The notes under the pieces are model-generated. The model did not search any database, was not told the origin of the DNA, and saw only the letters and a program-made list of their open reading frames with translations. This document shows, piece by piece, positions 44,725 through 54,646 of a stretch of 64,000 nucleotides of DNA. The translations under genes and the position numbers were made by a program. The first letter of the stretch is position 1. The number at the start of each line of letters is the position of its first letter. Source of the DNA: Azospirillum brasilense (GTDB taxonomy: Bacteria > Pseudomonadota > Alphaproteobacteria > Azospirillales > Azospirillaceae); contig NZ_CP032345.1 in the NCBI RefSeq assembly GCF_005222205.1, positions 1,613,501 through 1,677,500 of the forward strand. The letters run 5' to 3'.

Positions 44725-45233
44725 CGGCGACGGCGCCCGATACCTCCAGCCCCCGGGCGTGTCATCCGGTCCGACTTCAGACCGCCGGCCTCGCCGACGC
44801 CGCGGTGATCGCGGCCTTGCAGCAGGGCTGCTTTCCCGACGACCCCTGGGGCAGCGAGGCGGTGGCCAGCCTGATCGGCCAGCCCGGCTTCTTTTCCGTG
44901 CTGGCCCTGCGGGAGGATGCCCAGGGCGACGATCCGGTCGGCTTCCTGCTCGCGCGGGTCGCCGCGGAGGATGGCGAGATCATCGCCATCGGCGTTCGGG
45001 ACGACGCGCGGGGGCAGGGCACCGGGCGGCGGCTGGTCGCGGCGGCTCTGGACGGTGCGCGGGCGCTGGGCGCCACCGCGCTGTTCCTCGAAGTCGCCGA
45101 AGACAATGGTATGGCGCAATCCCTGTATAAATCTTGTGGCTTCTTTGCCGTGGGCCGTCGTCCCGGCTATTACCGCAGGGCGGACGGAAGGGTTGCCGCC
45201 CTGGTGTTGCGGTATTCGTACACCGACGAATAA
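44721..45233 (+). CDS. rimI: Ribosomal-protein-alanine N-acetyltransferase-like GNAT
   Basis: A 170-residue GNAT acetyltransferase. The CoA motif IAIGVRDDARGQGTGRRLVAAAL and the C-terminal FLEVAEDNGMAQSLYKSCGFFAVGRRPGYY (given in part) are typical of RimI, which acetylates ribosomal protein S18. Its ATGA overlap with tsaB is the usual context and strengthens the call. Convergent with the TusA-like gene, 3 bp apart. Confidence 0.92.
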   Translation: MTATAPDTSSPRACHPVRLQTAGLADAAVIAALQQGCFPDDPWGSEAVASLIGQPGFFSVLALREDAQGDDPVGFLLARVAAEDGEIIAIGVRDDARGQGTGRRLVAAALDGARALGATALFLEVAEDNGMAQSLYKSCGFFAVGRRPGYYRRADGRVAALVLRYSYTDE

Positions 45234-45236
45234 ACC

Positions 45237-45491
45237 TTAACCTTTCTGAATCCACAGGCGGTGCACCCCGTCCGGCTCATCCGGATTTTCGGGCGTCACG
45301 GCGAGAATGGAGTGACCCAGTTCGGCTAAGGATCGGGGTACATTCTCCAAGGGTTCGCCAGCGTTCAGCCGGACTTCAAGCGTCTGCCCGGCCGCCATGC
45401 GCTCCACCGACAACTTGGTCTTGACGAAGGTTAACGGACACACCTCGCTGGTGATGTCCAAAAACAAATCCGGAGAATTTTTTTCGTACAC
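45237..45491 (-). CDS. TusA/SirA-like sulfurtransferase
   Basis: An 84-residue two-layer alpha/beta protein with the Cys-Pro motif of the TusA family (EVCPLTFVKTKLSVERM) and LRLNAGEP-like strand (VRLNAGEPLENVPRSL). TusA-type proteins carry persulfide sulfur to tRNA thiolation and other pathways. The second catalytic partners are not nearby. Its start lies in the AT-rich gap shared with divergent mucR. Confidence 0.88.
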   Translation of the reverse strand: MYEKNSPDLFLDITSEVCPLTFVKTKLSVERMAAGQTLEVRLNAGEPLENVPRSLAELGHSILAVTPENPDEPDGVHRLWIQKG

Positions 45492-45521
45492 TGCTTCCTC
45501 TTTAAGAGCAAAGGATGGATA

Positions 45522-45550
45522 TTGCGCGCGGCCACAAACCTCTTTATATG
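45522..45550 (+). promoter_or_regulatory. Candidate mucR promoter
   Basis: TTGCGC (45522-45527), a 17-nt spacer, and TATATG (45545-45550) form a fair sigma70-type promoter 33 bp before the mucR ATG. The surrounding 45460-45560 stretch is AT-rich for this genome, the kind of DNA MucR/Ros proteins bind. Confidence 0.45.
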
Positions 45551-45582
45551 GAGAGGAACGCCAAGCTGCGGAGCAAGCTTAC

Positions 45583-45999
45583 ATGAGCAATGGTAACCCT
45601 TCCAACGCGCTGTTGTCTCTGACCACGGAGATCGTGGCGGCGCATGTCTCGAACAATACAGTCGCTCTCGGCGATCTTCCGACGCTGATTGAGCAGGTGT
45701 ACAAGTCACTCGCGAATGTCGGGACCGAGCCGGTTGCGACTGAGGAGCGTCCGCAGCCGGCGGTGCCCATCAAGAAGTCCGTCACTCCCGACTACATTGT
45801 GTGCCTGGAGGATGGCAAGAAGCTGAAGATGCTGAAGCGCCATCTGAAGACGGCCTACGACATGTCGCCGGAGGAATACCGCGACCGCTGGGGCCTGCCG
45901 GCCGACTATCCGATGGTCGCCCCGAACTACGCCCGCCAGCGCAGCTCGCTGGCCAAGCAGATCGGTCTCGGCACCCGCGCCCGCCGCGGCGCGGCCTGA
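45583..45999 (+). CDS. mucR: MucR/Ros family transcriptional regulator
   Basis: A 138-residue alphaproteobacterial zinc-finger regulator. The N-terminal oligomerisation part (1-50, LLSLTTEIVAAHVSNNTVAL) is followed by the finger YIVCLEDGKKLKMLKRHLKT and the tail MSPEEYRDRWGLPADYPMVAPNYA. As in MucR the second finger Cys is Asp (CLED). Relatives act as H-NS-like repressors of exopolysaccharide, motility and cell-cycle genes and repress themselves. GGAG at 45570-45573 sits 9 nt before ATG 45583. Confidence 0.95.
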   Translation: MSNGNPSNALLSLTTEIVAAHVSNNTVALGDLPTLIEQVYKSLANVGTEPVATEERPQPAVPIKKSVTPDYIVCLEDGKKLKMLKRHLKTAYDMSPEEYRDRWGLPADYPMVAPNYARQRSSLAKQIGLGTRARRGAA

Positions 46000-46317
46000 G
46001 GTCCTGGTCCAACGGGCTTGTGCGTTGGTGTCCGGCGGACCGCCGTTCGGTCCGGTCCGCCCCGGAACCCCTCCGCCCGGATGTGATCGTTTCTTCCTTC
46101 CCGCGTGATCATTTCCGTCCCGTCTTGCCGCCGTCCCCGTCCGCCGGGGCCGGACCTTGTGGCTTGCCCGGAATCCGGGCTCGCCGGGGACGGGTTCGTC
46201 ACGTCGCGGTTGACCGGCAACCGGCCATTCGTGTTATCCCTGTTCCGTGCCCGACCGGGCTCCGGAAGGAGAACCGGCGGTTGCCGCGACCCGAACAACG
46301 CCAGCGAAGCGTCGAGT
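46000..46317. other. Intergenic region mucR / olsB
   Basis: This 318-bp gap holds the hairpin at 46034-46061 and otherwise nothing I can name. The olsB promoter should lie in its right half. An open frame in phase with olsB runs back to 46105, but it is Arg/Pro-rich and not conserved in character. Confidence 0.45.
46034..46061 (+). terminator. Hairpin after mucR
   Basis: GGCGGACC and GGTCCGCC pair across 12 nt, 34 bp after the mucR stop codon. No T-run follows, so it may be a stable 3' end or a Rho-dependent site rather than an intrinsic terminator. Confidence 0.4.
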
Positions 46318-47142
46318 ATGGCTGATACAGGCACGGACCAGGGCAGCTCTTCGGATCTGCGCATGGGCTCCCTCGAAGTCCGGCTGGCCGAAAGCGCCGC
46401 CGAGATCGACTGGGCCCAGGCGTTGCGCTACCGCGTCTTCTACGAGGAGATGTCGGCTGTGCCGTCGCCGGACATGGCCGCGCGCCATCGCGACTTCGAC
46501 GATTTCGACACCATTTGCGACCATCTGCTGGTCATCGACCACGCCCGCGGCGACGGCCCGGAGTCCGTGGTCGGCACCTACCGTCTGATCCGCCGGCCGG
46601 CGGCGGCCAAGGCCGGGCGCTTCTACTCCAGCGACGAATACGACATCGGGCGGCTGGTCAGCTATCCGGGGGAGATCCTGGAGCTGGGGCGGTCCTGCGT
46701 CGACGCCGCCTACCGCACGCGCGGCAGCAGCATGCAGCTGCTGTGGCGCGGCATCGCGGCCTACGTCTTCCACCACGACATCGCGGTGATGTTCGGCTGC
46801 GCCAGCCTGCCGGGCACCGACCCGGTGGCGATGGCCGAGCCGCTCGCCTATCTGCATCATTTCCATCTGGCCCCGGAGGAGCTGCGCCCGGTGGCGCTGC
46901 CGGAACGCTACGTCGGCATGGATCTGATGCCCCGCGACCGGATCGACCCGAAGCGCGCGCTGACCGTCCTGCCGCCGCTGATCAAGGGCTATCTGCGGCT
47001 GGGCGGCTTCATCGGCGACGGCGCGGTGATCGATCACCAGTTCAACACCACCGATGTGTCGATCGTGGTGAAGACCGACCTGATCACCAACAAATACTCC
47101 AAGCATTACGAGCGGCGCAGCCGCGACGCCCAGATCGCGTGA
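46318..47142 (+). CDS. olsB: L-ornithine N-alpha-acyltransferase
   Basis: First enzyme of ornithine-lipid synthesis: transfers a 3-hydroxyacyl group from acyl carrier protein to ornithine. It has 274 residues with the OlsB-type GNAT fold (EIDWAQALRYRVFYEEM, ESVVGTYRLIRRPAA, ILELGRSCVDAAYRTRG, IAVMFGCASLPGTDP). The olsA partner follows 28 bp downstream. Ornithine lipids are phosphorus-free membrane lipids made by many alphaproteobacteria, often under phosphate limitation. Confidence 0.93.
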   Translation: MADTGTDQGSSSDLRMGSLEVRLAESAAEIDWAQALRYRVFYEEMSAVPSPDMAARHRDFDDFDTICDHLLVIDHARGDGPESVVGTYRLIRRPAAAKAGRFYSSDEYDIGRLVSYPGEILELGRSCVDAAYRTRGSSMQLLWRGIAAYVFHHDIAVMFGCASLPGTDPVAMAEPLAYLHHFHLAPEELRPVALPERYVGMDLMPRDRIDPKRALTVLPPLIKGYLRLGGFIGDGAVIDHQFNTTDVSIVVKTDLITNKYSKHYERRSRDAQIA

Positions 47143-47170
47143 TCCGCGATCGCATCAGGAGACGGGTGGC

Positions 47171-48004
47171 ATGACGGCGGCGGATGCAACCGGTGCGCGC
47201 GCCCTGGGATCGCCGGTGCGCGGTGGCCTGCGTCTGGCCGCCTACCTGCTGTGGACGCTCCTGCTGATCCCGCTGCAGGCGCTGGCCGTCGCGCTGCGCT
47301 CGCCGCTGCGCTTCCGGATACCGCAGCTTTACCATCGGGTCTGCGCCGCCATCCTGGGCATCGGCGTCGTGGTGCGCGGCGAGCGGGCCACGGACGGGCC
47401 GGTGCTGTTCGTCTCCAACCATTCCTCCTACCTCGACATCACGGTGCTGGGGTCGGTCATTCCGGGCTCCTTCGTGGCGAAGAGCGAGGTCGCCGGCTGG
47501 CCCTTCTTCGGGGCGCTGGCGAAGCTCCAGCAGACCGTCTTCGTGGAGCGCAAGGCCCGCTCCGGGGTGGAGAAGCAGCGCGACGAGCTGGGCGCCCGGC
47601 TGGACGCCGGCGACAACCTGATCCTGTTCCCCGAGGGCACCTCCAGCGACGGCAACCGCACGCTCCCCTTCAAGACGGCGCTGTTCGCGGTGGCCGCCCG
47701 GCGCATCGGGGACCGGCCGCTGACCGTGCAGCCGGTCAGCATCGCGCCGACGCGGCTGGACGGCATCCCGATGGGGATCGCCTTCCGTCCTTGTTACGCG
47801 TGGTACGGCGACATGGATCTCGCCCCCCACCTGTGGACCGTCTTCACGCTGGGCCGCATGACGGTGGAGGTGGAGTTCCATCCCCCGGTGACCATCGACG
47901 GCTTCTCCAGCCGCAAGGCCCTGGCCGACCATTGCCAGCGCGCCGTGGCGCGCGGCGTTGAGCGCGCGGTGTCCGGGAAGCCGCTGCCCGCCGCAACCGC
48001 GTGA
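47171..48004 (+). CDS. olsA: Lyso-ornithine-lipid O-acyltransferase (PlsC family)
   Basis: A 277-residue PlsC-type acyltransferase with an N-terminal membrane helix (LAAYLLWTLLLIPLQALAVAL). The catalytic motif NHSSYLDI holds His and Asp, and LFPEGTSSDGNR binds glycerol phosphate or acceptor. In the olsB context it most likely acylates lyso-ornithine lipid rather than lysophosphatidic acid. Confidence 0.92.
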   Translation: MTAADATGARALGSPVRGGLRLAAYLLWTLLLIPLQALAVALRSPLRFRIPQLYHRVCAAILGIGVVVRGERATDGPVLFVSNHSSYLDITVLGSVIPGSFVAKSEVAGWPFFGALAKLQQTVFVERKARSGVEKQRDELGARLDAGDNLILFPEGTSSDGNRTLPFKTALFAVAARRIGDRPLTVQPVSIAPTRLDGIPMGIAFRPCYAWYGDMDLAPHLWTVFTLGRMTVEVEFHPPVTIDGFSSRKALADHCQRAVARGVERAVSGKPLPAATA

Positions 48005-48286
48005 TGGAAACTTTCCATGTCGCGAAAAGGGCCGCGAAAGGGGCTGCGGAAGGGACCGTGAAACGAATGGTCGCCTTGCGGGCACGATTGACTCGTTTTC
48101 CTGCACTCGTGCTACCATATCGGCAGGGTGCGAGGCCGCGATGCGGCGGGTCGCGCGCCGGATTGCGCCGCTCGGCCGGTGCCGTCCTGGCGCGCGTTTT
48201 TGCATTGGTCGAGATCGCGGCTGGCCAAGACACAATTGGCCGAATTCGCGTTTGGTCCGGATCGTTCAGCGCTGTGGAAGGGATCG
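48005..48286. other. Intergenic region olsA / miaB
   Basis: This 282-bp gap begins with a perfect 13-bp palindrome TGGAAACTTTCCA at 48005-48017, immediately after the olsA stop. Open frames here are short and Arg/Ala-rich, and I do not believe them. The promoter for the miaB cluster must lie here, but no clear -35/-10 pair is visible. Confidence 0.45.
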
Positions 48287-49671
<1,385 letters not shown>

Positions 49672-49675
<4 letters not shown>

Positions 49676-50784
49676 ACGGCTTGCCCGATCAGCGCCCCGA
49701 CCCGCGCTCCGATCAACGCCCCGATCAACGCATTGATCTGAACTTCGACGACAACCGGCTGCTGCCGATGCTGTACGGGGAGCATGACCGCCACCTCGCC
49801 CGCATCGAGAACCAGCTCGGCGTCTCCCTGATTTCCCGCGGCAACACGCTGACCATCGCCGGTCCGGCGGAATCGTCGGAAGCGGCCCGCTCGGCCATCG
49901 ACGCCCTCTACGAGCGCCTCAAGCGCGGCATGACCGTCGGCACCGGCGAGGTGGACGCCGCCGTCCGCATGGCGACCGGCGTCGGCGGCGCCGTGCGCGA
50001 CCAGAATCTGGCGACGCTCAGCCGGGGCGAGGTCGCGGTGCGCACGCGCCGCAAGGGCGCCATCACCCCGCGTTCCCCCATGCAGGCGGCCTATCTGCAG
50101 GCGCTGGCGGAAAGCGAGATGGTCTTCGGGCTCGGCCCGGCCGGCACCGGCAAGACCTACCTCGCCGTCGCGCAGGCGGTGGCGCTGCTGACCACGGGCC
50201 AGGTGGACCGCATCATCCTGTCGCGCCCCGCCGTCGAGGCGGGGGAACGTCTGGGCTTCCTGCCCGGCGACCTCAAGGAGAAGGTGGATCCCTATCTGCG
50301 CCCGCTCTACGACGCGCTGCACGACATGCTGCCGGCGGAGCAGGTGAAGAAGCGGCTGGAGTCCGGCGAGATCGAGATCGCGCCCCTCGCCTTCATGCGC
50401 GGCCGCACGCTCGCCAACGCCTTCGTCATCCTGGACGAGGCGCAGAACACCACGCCGATGCAGATGAAGATGTTCCTCACCCGCCTGGGCGAGGGGGGCC
50501 GCATGGCGGTCACCGGCGACATCTCCCAGACCGACCTGCCGGCCGGCGCCAAGTCCGGCCTGCGCGAGGCGCTGGACATCCTGGAGGGGGTGGAGGGCAT
50601 CCGCTTCGTCCAGTTCACCGCCGCCGACGTGGTGCGCCACCCGCTGGTCGCCCGCATCATCCGTGCCTATGACCGTGCCGAGGGCGCCCGCGCCGAGAAC
50701 GATCGCGCTGGGGAGGACCGTGCCCGGAGCGCCCGCGCCGACGGCCGGCGCAAACCCGCCCCGGACGGGGAGGGAACACCGTGA
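49672..50784 (+). CDS. phoH: PhoH-family ATPase (YbeZ)
   Basis: A 370-residue ATPase of the PhoH family, associated with RNA metabolism and with YbeY. An N-terminal KH-like region (about 25-100) precedes Walker [15 protein letters not shown] and Walker [20 protein letters not shown]. The TTG start overlaps the miaB stop, with GGAGG at 49660-49664 in good position. An ATG downstream at 49768 would remove part of the KH region. Its stop overlaps ybeY. Confidence 0.95.
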
Positions 50785-51314
50785 TGGCCGTCGACGTCGT
50801 CGTTTCACGTGAAGCGGGCGAGTGGGCGGACAACGCCGAATGGCTGTGCGAACGCGCGGCGCTCGCCGCGCTCGCCGTCACCTACGACGAGGATGAGGGG
50901 CCGGCGGAGCTGTCCGTCGTGCTGGCCGACGACGCGCTGGTGCACCGCCTGAACCGCGAATACCGCGGCAAGGACAAGCCGACCAACGTGCTGTCCTTCG
51001 CCCTGACCGAAGCGGAGGAGCCCGAACTGGGCGAGGACGCGCCGGTCATGCTGGGCGACGTCATCCTGGCCTGGGAGACCGTCGCCCGTGAAGCCGCCGA
51101 GCAGGGTAAAACCCCTTCGGACCATATGACCCACCTTGTGGTGCATGGCGTTCTTCATTTGCTCGGGTATGATCACGAGACGGATGACGAGGCCGAGGAG
51201 ATGGAGCAGCTCGAAACCGACGTGCTCGCGACCCTCGGCATCGCCGATCCGTACGCCGCCACGCGCTCTCCGCCCGGAGAGCCGAACCTGGACGAACAAC
51301 CACCGGACCGATGA
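50784..51314 (+). CDS. ybeY: Endoribonuclease YbeY (rRNA maturation factor)
   Basis: A single-strand-specific metal RNase needed for 16S rRNA 3' end maturation and 70S quality control. It has 176 residues with the zinc motif HLVVHGVLHLLGYDHETD (three His) and the conserved Arg/Asn region LNREYRGKDKPTNVLSF. ATG 50784 overlaps the phoH stop by 1 nt; GTG at 50781 is an alternative. It overlaps the CBS gene by 4 nt (ATGA). Confidence 0.95.
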   Translation: MAVDVVVSREAGEWADNAEWLCERAALAALAVTYDEDEGPAELSVVLADDALVHRLNREYRGKDKPTNVLSFALTEAEEPELGEDAPVMLGDVILAWETVAREAAEQGKTPSDHMTHLVVHGVLHLLGYDHETDDEAEEMEQLETDVLATLGIADPYAATRSPPGEPNLDEQPPDR

Positions 51315-52228
51315 GCGAGATTTCCGACAGTCGAACGCCCCGTGAAGACGGGGCCGAAGATCAACAATCCTTGGGCCACCTGTTTCGCGGGTGGATGAGG
51401 ACCGTTTTGGGGGGGCGCGACGACGCCACCCTGCGCGCCACGATCGAAGGCCTGATCGAGGATCAGGACAGCGGCGAGGGATCGCTGGGGGCGGGCGAGC
51501 GCGCTTTGCTCGCCAACATCCTGAAGCTGCGCGACCGCACCGTCGACGATGTGATGGTGCCCCGCGCGGACATCGTGGCCGTGGAGGTGGACACGCCGTT
51601 CCCCACCCTCGTCCAGCGCATGGCGGAGGAAGCGCATTCCCGCCTGCCGGTGTTCCGTGAAACGCTCGACGACGTCGTGGGCATGGTCCACATCAAGGAC
51701 GTTCTGGTGGCGATGGCCAGCCGGACGCCGGTCGAGCTGAAGGACATCGTGCGCGATCTCAGCATCGTCGCTCCCAGCATGCCGGTGGTCGACCTTCTGG
51801 TGCAGATGCGCCAGAAGCGCCAGCACATGGCGCTGGTGGTCGACGAGTTCGGCGGCATCGACGGCCTCGTCACCATCGAGGATCTGGTCGAGGAGATCGT
51901 CGGCGAGATCGAGGACGAGCACGACGAGGAGGCGACTCCCCATTTCGTGGAACGCCCCGACGGCTCGATCCTCGCCGACGCCCGCGTCTCCATCGAGGAT
52001 TTCGAGGACCGTGTCGGCGCCTTCCTGACCGAGGAGGAGCGCGAGGACATCGACACGCTCGGCGGTCTCGTCGTGTCGCTGGCCGGGCGGGTGCCGGGCA
52101 AGGGGGAGACGCTGATCCATCCCTCCGGCCTGGAGTTCGAAATCGTCGAGGCCGACCCCCGCCGCATCAAGCGGCTGCGCGTCCGCACCGCCCCCGCCGA
52201 GAATTCCGCCCTGGCCGAGGTCGGGTAA
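51311..52228 (+). CDS. CBS-domain protein of the CorC/TlyC (hemolysin-like) family
   Basis: A 305-residue soluble protein. It has a CBS pair (about 75-195: DDVMVPRADIVAVEVD, HSRLPVFRETLDDVVGMVHIKDVL in part, ALVVDEFGGIDGLVTIEDLVEEIVGE in part) and a C-terminal CorC/HlyC transporter-associated domain (about 210-290). It lacks the DUF21 membrane domain, as usual for the ybeX-type member between ybeY and lnt. The E. coli homologue YbeX is linked to ribosome and magnesium homeostasis. Confidence 0.93.
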   Translation: MSEISDSRTPREDGAEDQQSLGHLFRGWMRTVLGGRDDATLRATIEGLIEDQDSGEGSLGAGERALLANILKLRDRTVDDVMVPRADIVAVEVDTPFPTLVQRMAEEAHSRLPVFRETLDDVVGMVHIKDVLVAMASRTPVELKDIVRDLSIVAPSMPVVDLLVQMRQKRQHMALVVDEFGGIDGLVTIEDLVEEIVGEIEDEHDEEATPHFVERPDGSILADARVSIEDFEDRVGAFLTEEEREDIDTLGGLVVSLAGRVPGKGETLIHPSGLEFEIVEADPRRIKRLRVRTAPAENSALAEVG

Positions 52229-52247
52229 GGCCCTCCAGGGGCTTTTT
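52227..52247 (+). terminator. Intrinsic terminator after the CBS gene
   Basis: AAGGCCC-TCCA-GGGGCTT with one G-G mismatch is followed by TTT and lies right at the CBS stop codon. It implies that lnt may need its own promoter or read-through. Confidence 0.6.
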
Positions 52248-52372
52248 CACCACGACGGCACGAAGGACACAAAGACGGCACAAAGAGGCTCTACCGCATC
52301 CCCGGACCCACCGGCGAAGCGGGAGCTTCTCTGTGCCCCTCTTCGTGTCTTCGCGCCTTTGTGGTGAGGTCG
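52248..52372. repeat. Imperfect inverted repeat of the CACCAC-AAAG-GCACGAAG type
   Basis: The left arm (TCACCACGACGGCACGAAGG, then ACACAAAGACGGCACAAAGAG) resembles the reverse complement of the right arm (CTCTTCGTGTCTTCGCGCC, then TTTGTGGTGA). Arms are about 45 nt each with some mismatches. It fills most of the gap between the CBS gene and lnt and is probably a dispersed palindromic element. Confidence 0.7.
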
Positions 52373-52427
52373 TTTCCAGCCCGGCACAATCGCCTCACCA
52401 GCCCACCCGCATCCGGAGTGTCACCGC

Positions 52428-54044
52428 TTGACCGCCACCGACATGACGATCCCCCCGGCCCGGCTGGGCCGCCTGTCCGCGGGTCTGGCCGGGCTGACCG
52501 GATGGCGTCGGCTGCTGGCGGCGGCGGGGTTCGGCGGGCTGGCGGCGCTGGCCCTGCCGCCGGCCGACGCGGTGCCGCTTCTGCTGATCGCCTTTCCCGG
52601 ACTGCTCTGGCTGCTCGACGGGGCACGGACGAAGCGGCAGGCCTTCGCGGTGGGCTGGTTCTTCGGCTTCGGCCATCATCTGCTCGGCCTCTACTGGATC
52701 AGTGCGGCGCTGTTCACCGAAATCGAGCGGTTCTGGTGGGCGCTGCCGCTGTCGGCGGCGGGGCTGCCGATCCTGCTGGCGATGTTCACCGGCTCCGCCA
52801 CGTTGCTGGTCTGGATGCTGCGGTGCAGGGGGATGGGGCAGGGGCTGTGGAAAGCGGTCCTGTTCGCCGCCTCCTGGGCGCTGTTCGAATGGCTGCGCGG
52901 CCATGTCTTCACCGGCTTCCCGTGGAATCTCATCGGCTATGGCTGGACGGGCGTCCTGCCGGTTCTGCAGGGCGTCTCGCTGATCGGCGTCTACGGCCTC
53001 AGCCTGCTGACCGTGCTGGTGGCGTCGCTGCCGGCGTCCTTGGCCGATCCGGCGGTGCCGCGCCGCCGCGCCTGGGGGGCGCTGGCCGCCGGGCTGGCGC
53101 TGTTCGCGGCGCTGGGCGCCTGGGGCGGGCTGCGGCTGGCCGGGGCGTCGGACGCGACGGTTCCGGGCGTGCGGCTGCGGCTCGTCCAGCCGGCCATCGA
53201 CCAGCGGCTGAAATGGGCGGCGGGCGAGCGGGTGCGCAACGTCCAGCAGCAGATGGAACTCTCCGTGGCCCCCTCCACGGACTCCATGGCCACCGAGCCG
53301 GTCACCCATGTGATCTGGGCGGAGACCGCCGTGCCCCTGTTCCTCGACCAGGACGCCCGCCTGCGTCAGGCGCTGGGCTCCGTCACCCCGCCCGGCGGGC
53401 TGCTCATCACCGGGGTGCCGCGCATGGAGGCCGGGCCGGAGGGCGAGCCGCTCTATTACAACAGCCTGGCGGCGGTCGACGGCAGCGGGGCGGTGACGGG
53501 GCGCTTCGACAAGTTCCACCTCGTGCCCTTCGGCGAATACATGCCGCTGCGCCGCTGGCTGCCGGTCGGGGCGATCGCCGGCAACGGGGCGGAGTTCTCC
53601 GCCGGGCCGGGCCCGGTGTCGCTCGATCTCAAGGGCCTGCCGCCGGTCAGCCCGCTGATCTGCTACGAGGTGATCTTTCCCGGCGCCGTTCTGCCCAGCG
53701 GTGACGATGGAGCCGGACGGCCGCGCTGGATGCTCAACCTGACCAACGACGCCTGGTACGGCAACACCGCCGGCCCCCACCAGCATTTTGCCATCGCCCG
53801 GACCCGCGCGGTGGAGGAGGGGATGCCGCTGGTCCGCGTCGCCAACACCGGCATCTCCGGTGTGGTGGACTCCCACGGTCGCGTCACCGCCATGCTGCCG
53901 CTTGGTCGCAGGGGTGTGGTCGATGCGGCCTTGCCGGAGGCGCTGCCCACCCCCACTCTCTACGGACGAGTGGGCGACGGCGCGTTTGGGTTGCTTCTCT
54001 TGACCTGTTTCGCGGTGGGCCTGCGCGCACGACATCGCGGTTAG
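52428..54044 (+). CDS. lnt: Apolipoprotein N-acyltransferase
   Basis: Adds the third acyl chain to the N-terminal Cys of lipoproteins in the inner membrane. It has 538 residues: about seven hydrophobic segments in the first 230, then a nitrilase-fold domain with the Glu-Lys-Cys triad (IWAETAVPLF, FDKFHLVPFGEYMPLR, SPLICYEVIFPG). TTG 52428 has GGAG 9 nt upstream; ATG 52443 lacks one. It probably modifies the lipoproteins coded at 6.4 and 13.0 kb. Confidence 0.95.
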   Translation: MTATDMTIPPARLGRLSAGLAGLTGWRRLLAAAGFGGLAALALPPADAVPLLLIAFPGLLWLLDGARTKRQAFAVGWFFGFGHHLLGLYWISAALFTEIERFWWALPLSAAGLPILLAMFTGSATLLVWMLRCRGMGQGLWKAVLFAASWALFEWLRGHVFTGFPWNLIGYGWTGVLPVLQGVSLIGVYGLSLLTVLVASLPASLADPAVPRRRAWGALAAGLALFAALGAWGGLRLAGASDATVPGVRLRLVQPAIDQRLKWAAGERVRNVQQQMELSVAPSTDSMATEPVTHVIWAETAVPLFLDQDARLRQALGSVTPPGGLLITGVPRMEAGPEGEPLYYNSLAAVDGSGAVTGRFDKFHLVPFGEYMPLRRWLPVGAIAGNGAEFSAGPGPVSLDLKGLPPVSPLICYEVIFPGAVLPSGDDGAGRPRWMLNLTNDAWYGNTAGPHQHFAIARTRAVEEGMPLVRVANTGISGVVDSHGRVTAMLPLGRRGVVDAALPEALPTPTLYGRVGDGAFGLLLLTCFAVGLRARHRG

Positions 54045-54064
54045 CGCAACCGAGACTCTTTTTT
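54038..54064 (+). terminator. Weak terminator at the end of lnt
   Basis: CGGTT-AGCGC-AACCG is followed by AGACTC and TTTTTT. The stem is only 5 bp and overlaps the stop codon, so it may be partial. Confidence 0.45.
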
Positions 54065-54096
54065 CAATCACGCGCATCGGGAGCGCTCGGGCGCCC

Positions 54097-54126
54097 TTGA
54101 CTGCATACATGGATATGTCGTATCAA
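54097..54126 (+). promoter_or_regulatory. Candidate promoter of the XRE regulator
   Basis: TTGACT (54097-54102) and TATCAA (54121-54126) are 18 nt apart, about 30 bp before the ATG of the regulator. The spacer carries ATACATGGATATGTCGTAT, with short inverted repeats (ACAT/ATGT) that could be an operator. Confidence 0.5.
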
Positions 54127-54157
54127 GGTTGCACAACTGTTTCAGGGAATTAGAGCA

Positions 54158-54646
54158 ATGCCAGCAACAGAAACGCGGGGCCGCCGGGCCGCTGCCGGCC
54201 GCCCCAAGACGGGCAAGCCGAACCCGATCGACGTTCACGTCGGCTCCCGCGTCCGGTTGCGCCGGACCCTTCTCGGAATGAGCCAGGAGAAGCTGGGCGA
54301 GGCCATCGGCCTGACCTTCCAGCAGGTGCAGAAGTACGAGCGCGGCGCCAACCGCATCGGCGCGTCGCGCCTGTTCGACCTCAGCCGCGTCCTGGACGTG
54401 CCGGTCTCCTTCTTCTTCGACGACATGCCCGCGGAAGCCGCCGCGGCCCCGGTTGACGACGACGAGGGCGCCGCCGCCGGCTTCGAGGAGCGTTCGGGCG
54501 GCTACGAGCCCGATCCGATGGCCAAGCGCGAGACGCTGGAGCTGGTGCGCGCCTACTACCGCATCAACGACCCGTCGGTGCGCAAGCGCCTGTTCGAGCT
54601 GACCAAGGCCGTTGCCAATTCCGGCATCGTCGAAGCGGCCGAATAA
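54158..54646 (+). CDS. XRE-family regulator (PraR/PhrR-like)
   Basis: A 162-residue regulator with a basic N-terminal tail (RGRRAAAGRPKTGKPNP), a Cro/CI helix-turn-helix at about 28-85 (LRRTLLGMSQEKLGEAIGLT, FQQVQKYERGANRIGASRLF), then an acidic linker and a C-terminal helix (RVLF-type end, YYRINDPSVRKRLFELTKAV). Position between lnt and metK is the same as for Sinorhizobium phrR/praR, regulators of acid response and biofilm formation. The orthology is inferred from context and sequence. Confidence 0.9.
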   Translation: MPATETRGRRAAAGRPKTGKPNPIDVHVGSRVRLRRTLLGMSQEKLGEAIGLTFQQVQKYERGANRIGASRLFDLSRVLDVPVSFFFDDMPAEAAAAPVDDDEGAAAGFEERSGGYEPDPMAKRETLELVRAYYRINDPSVRKRLFELTKAVANSGIVEAAE

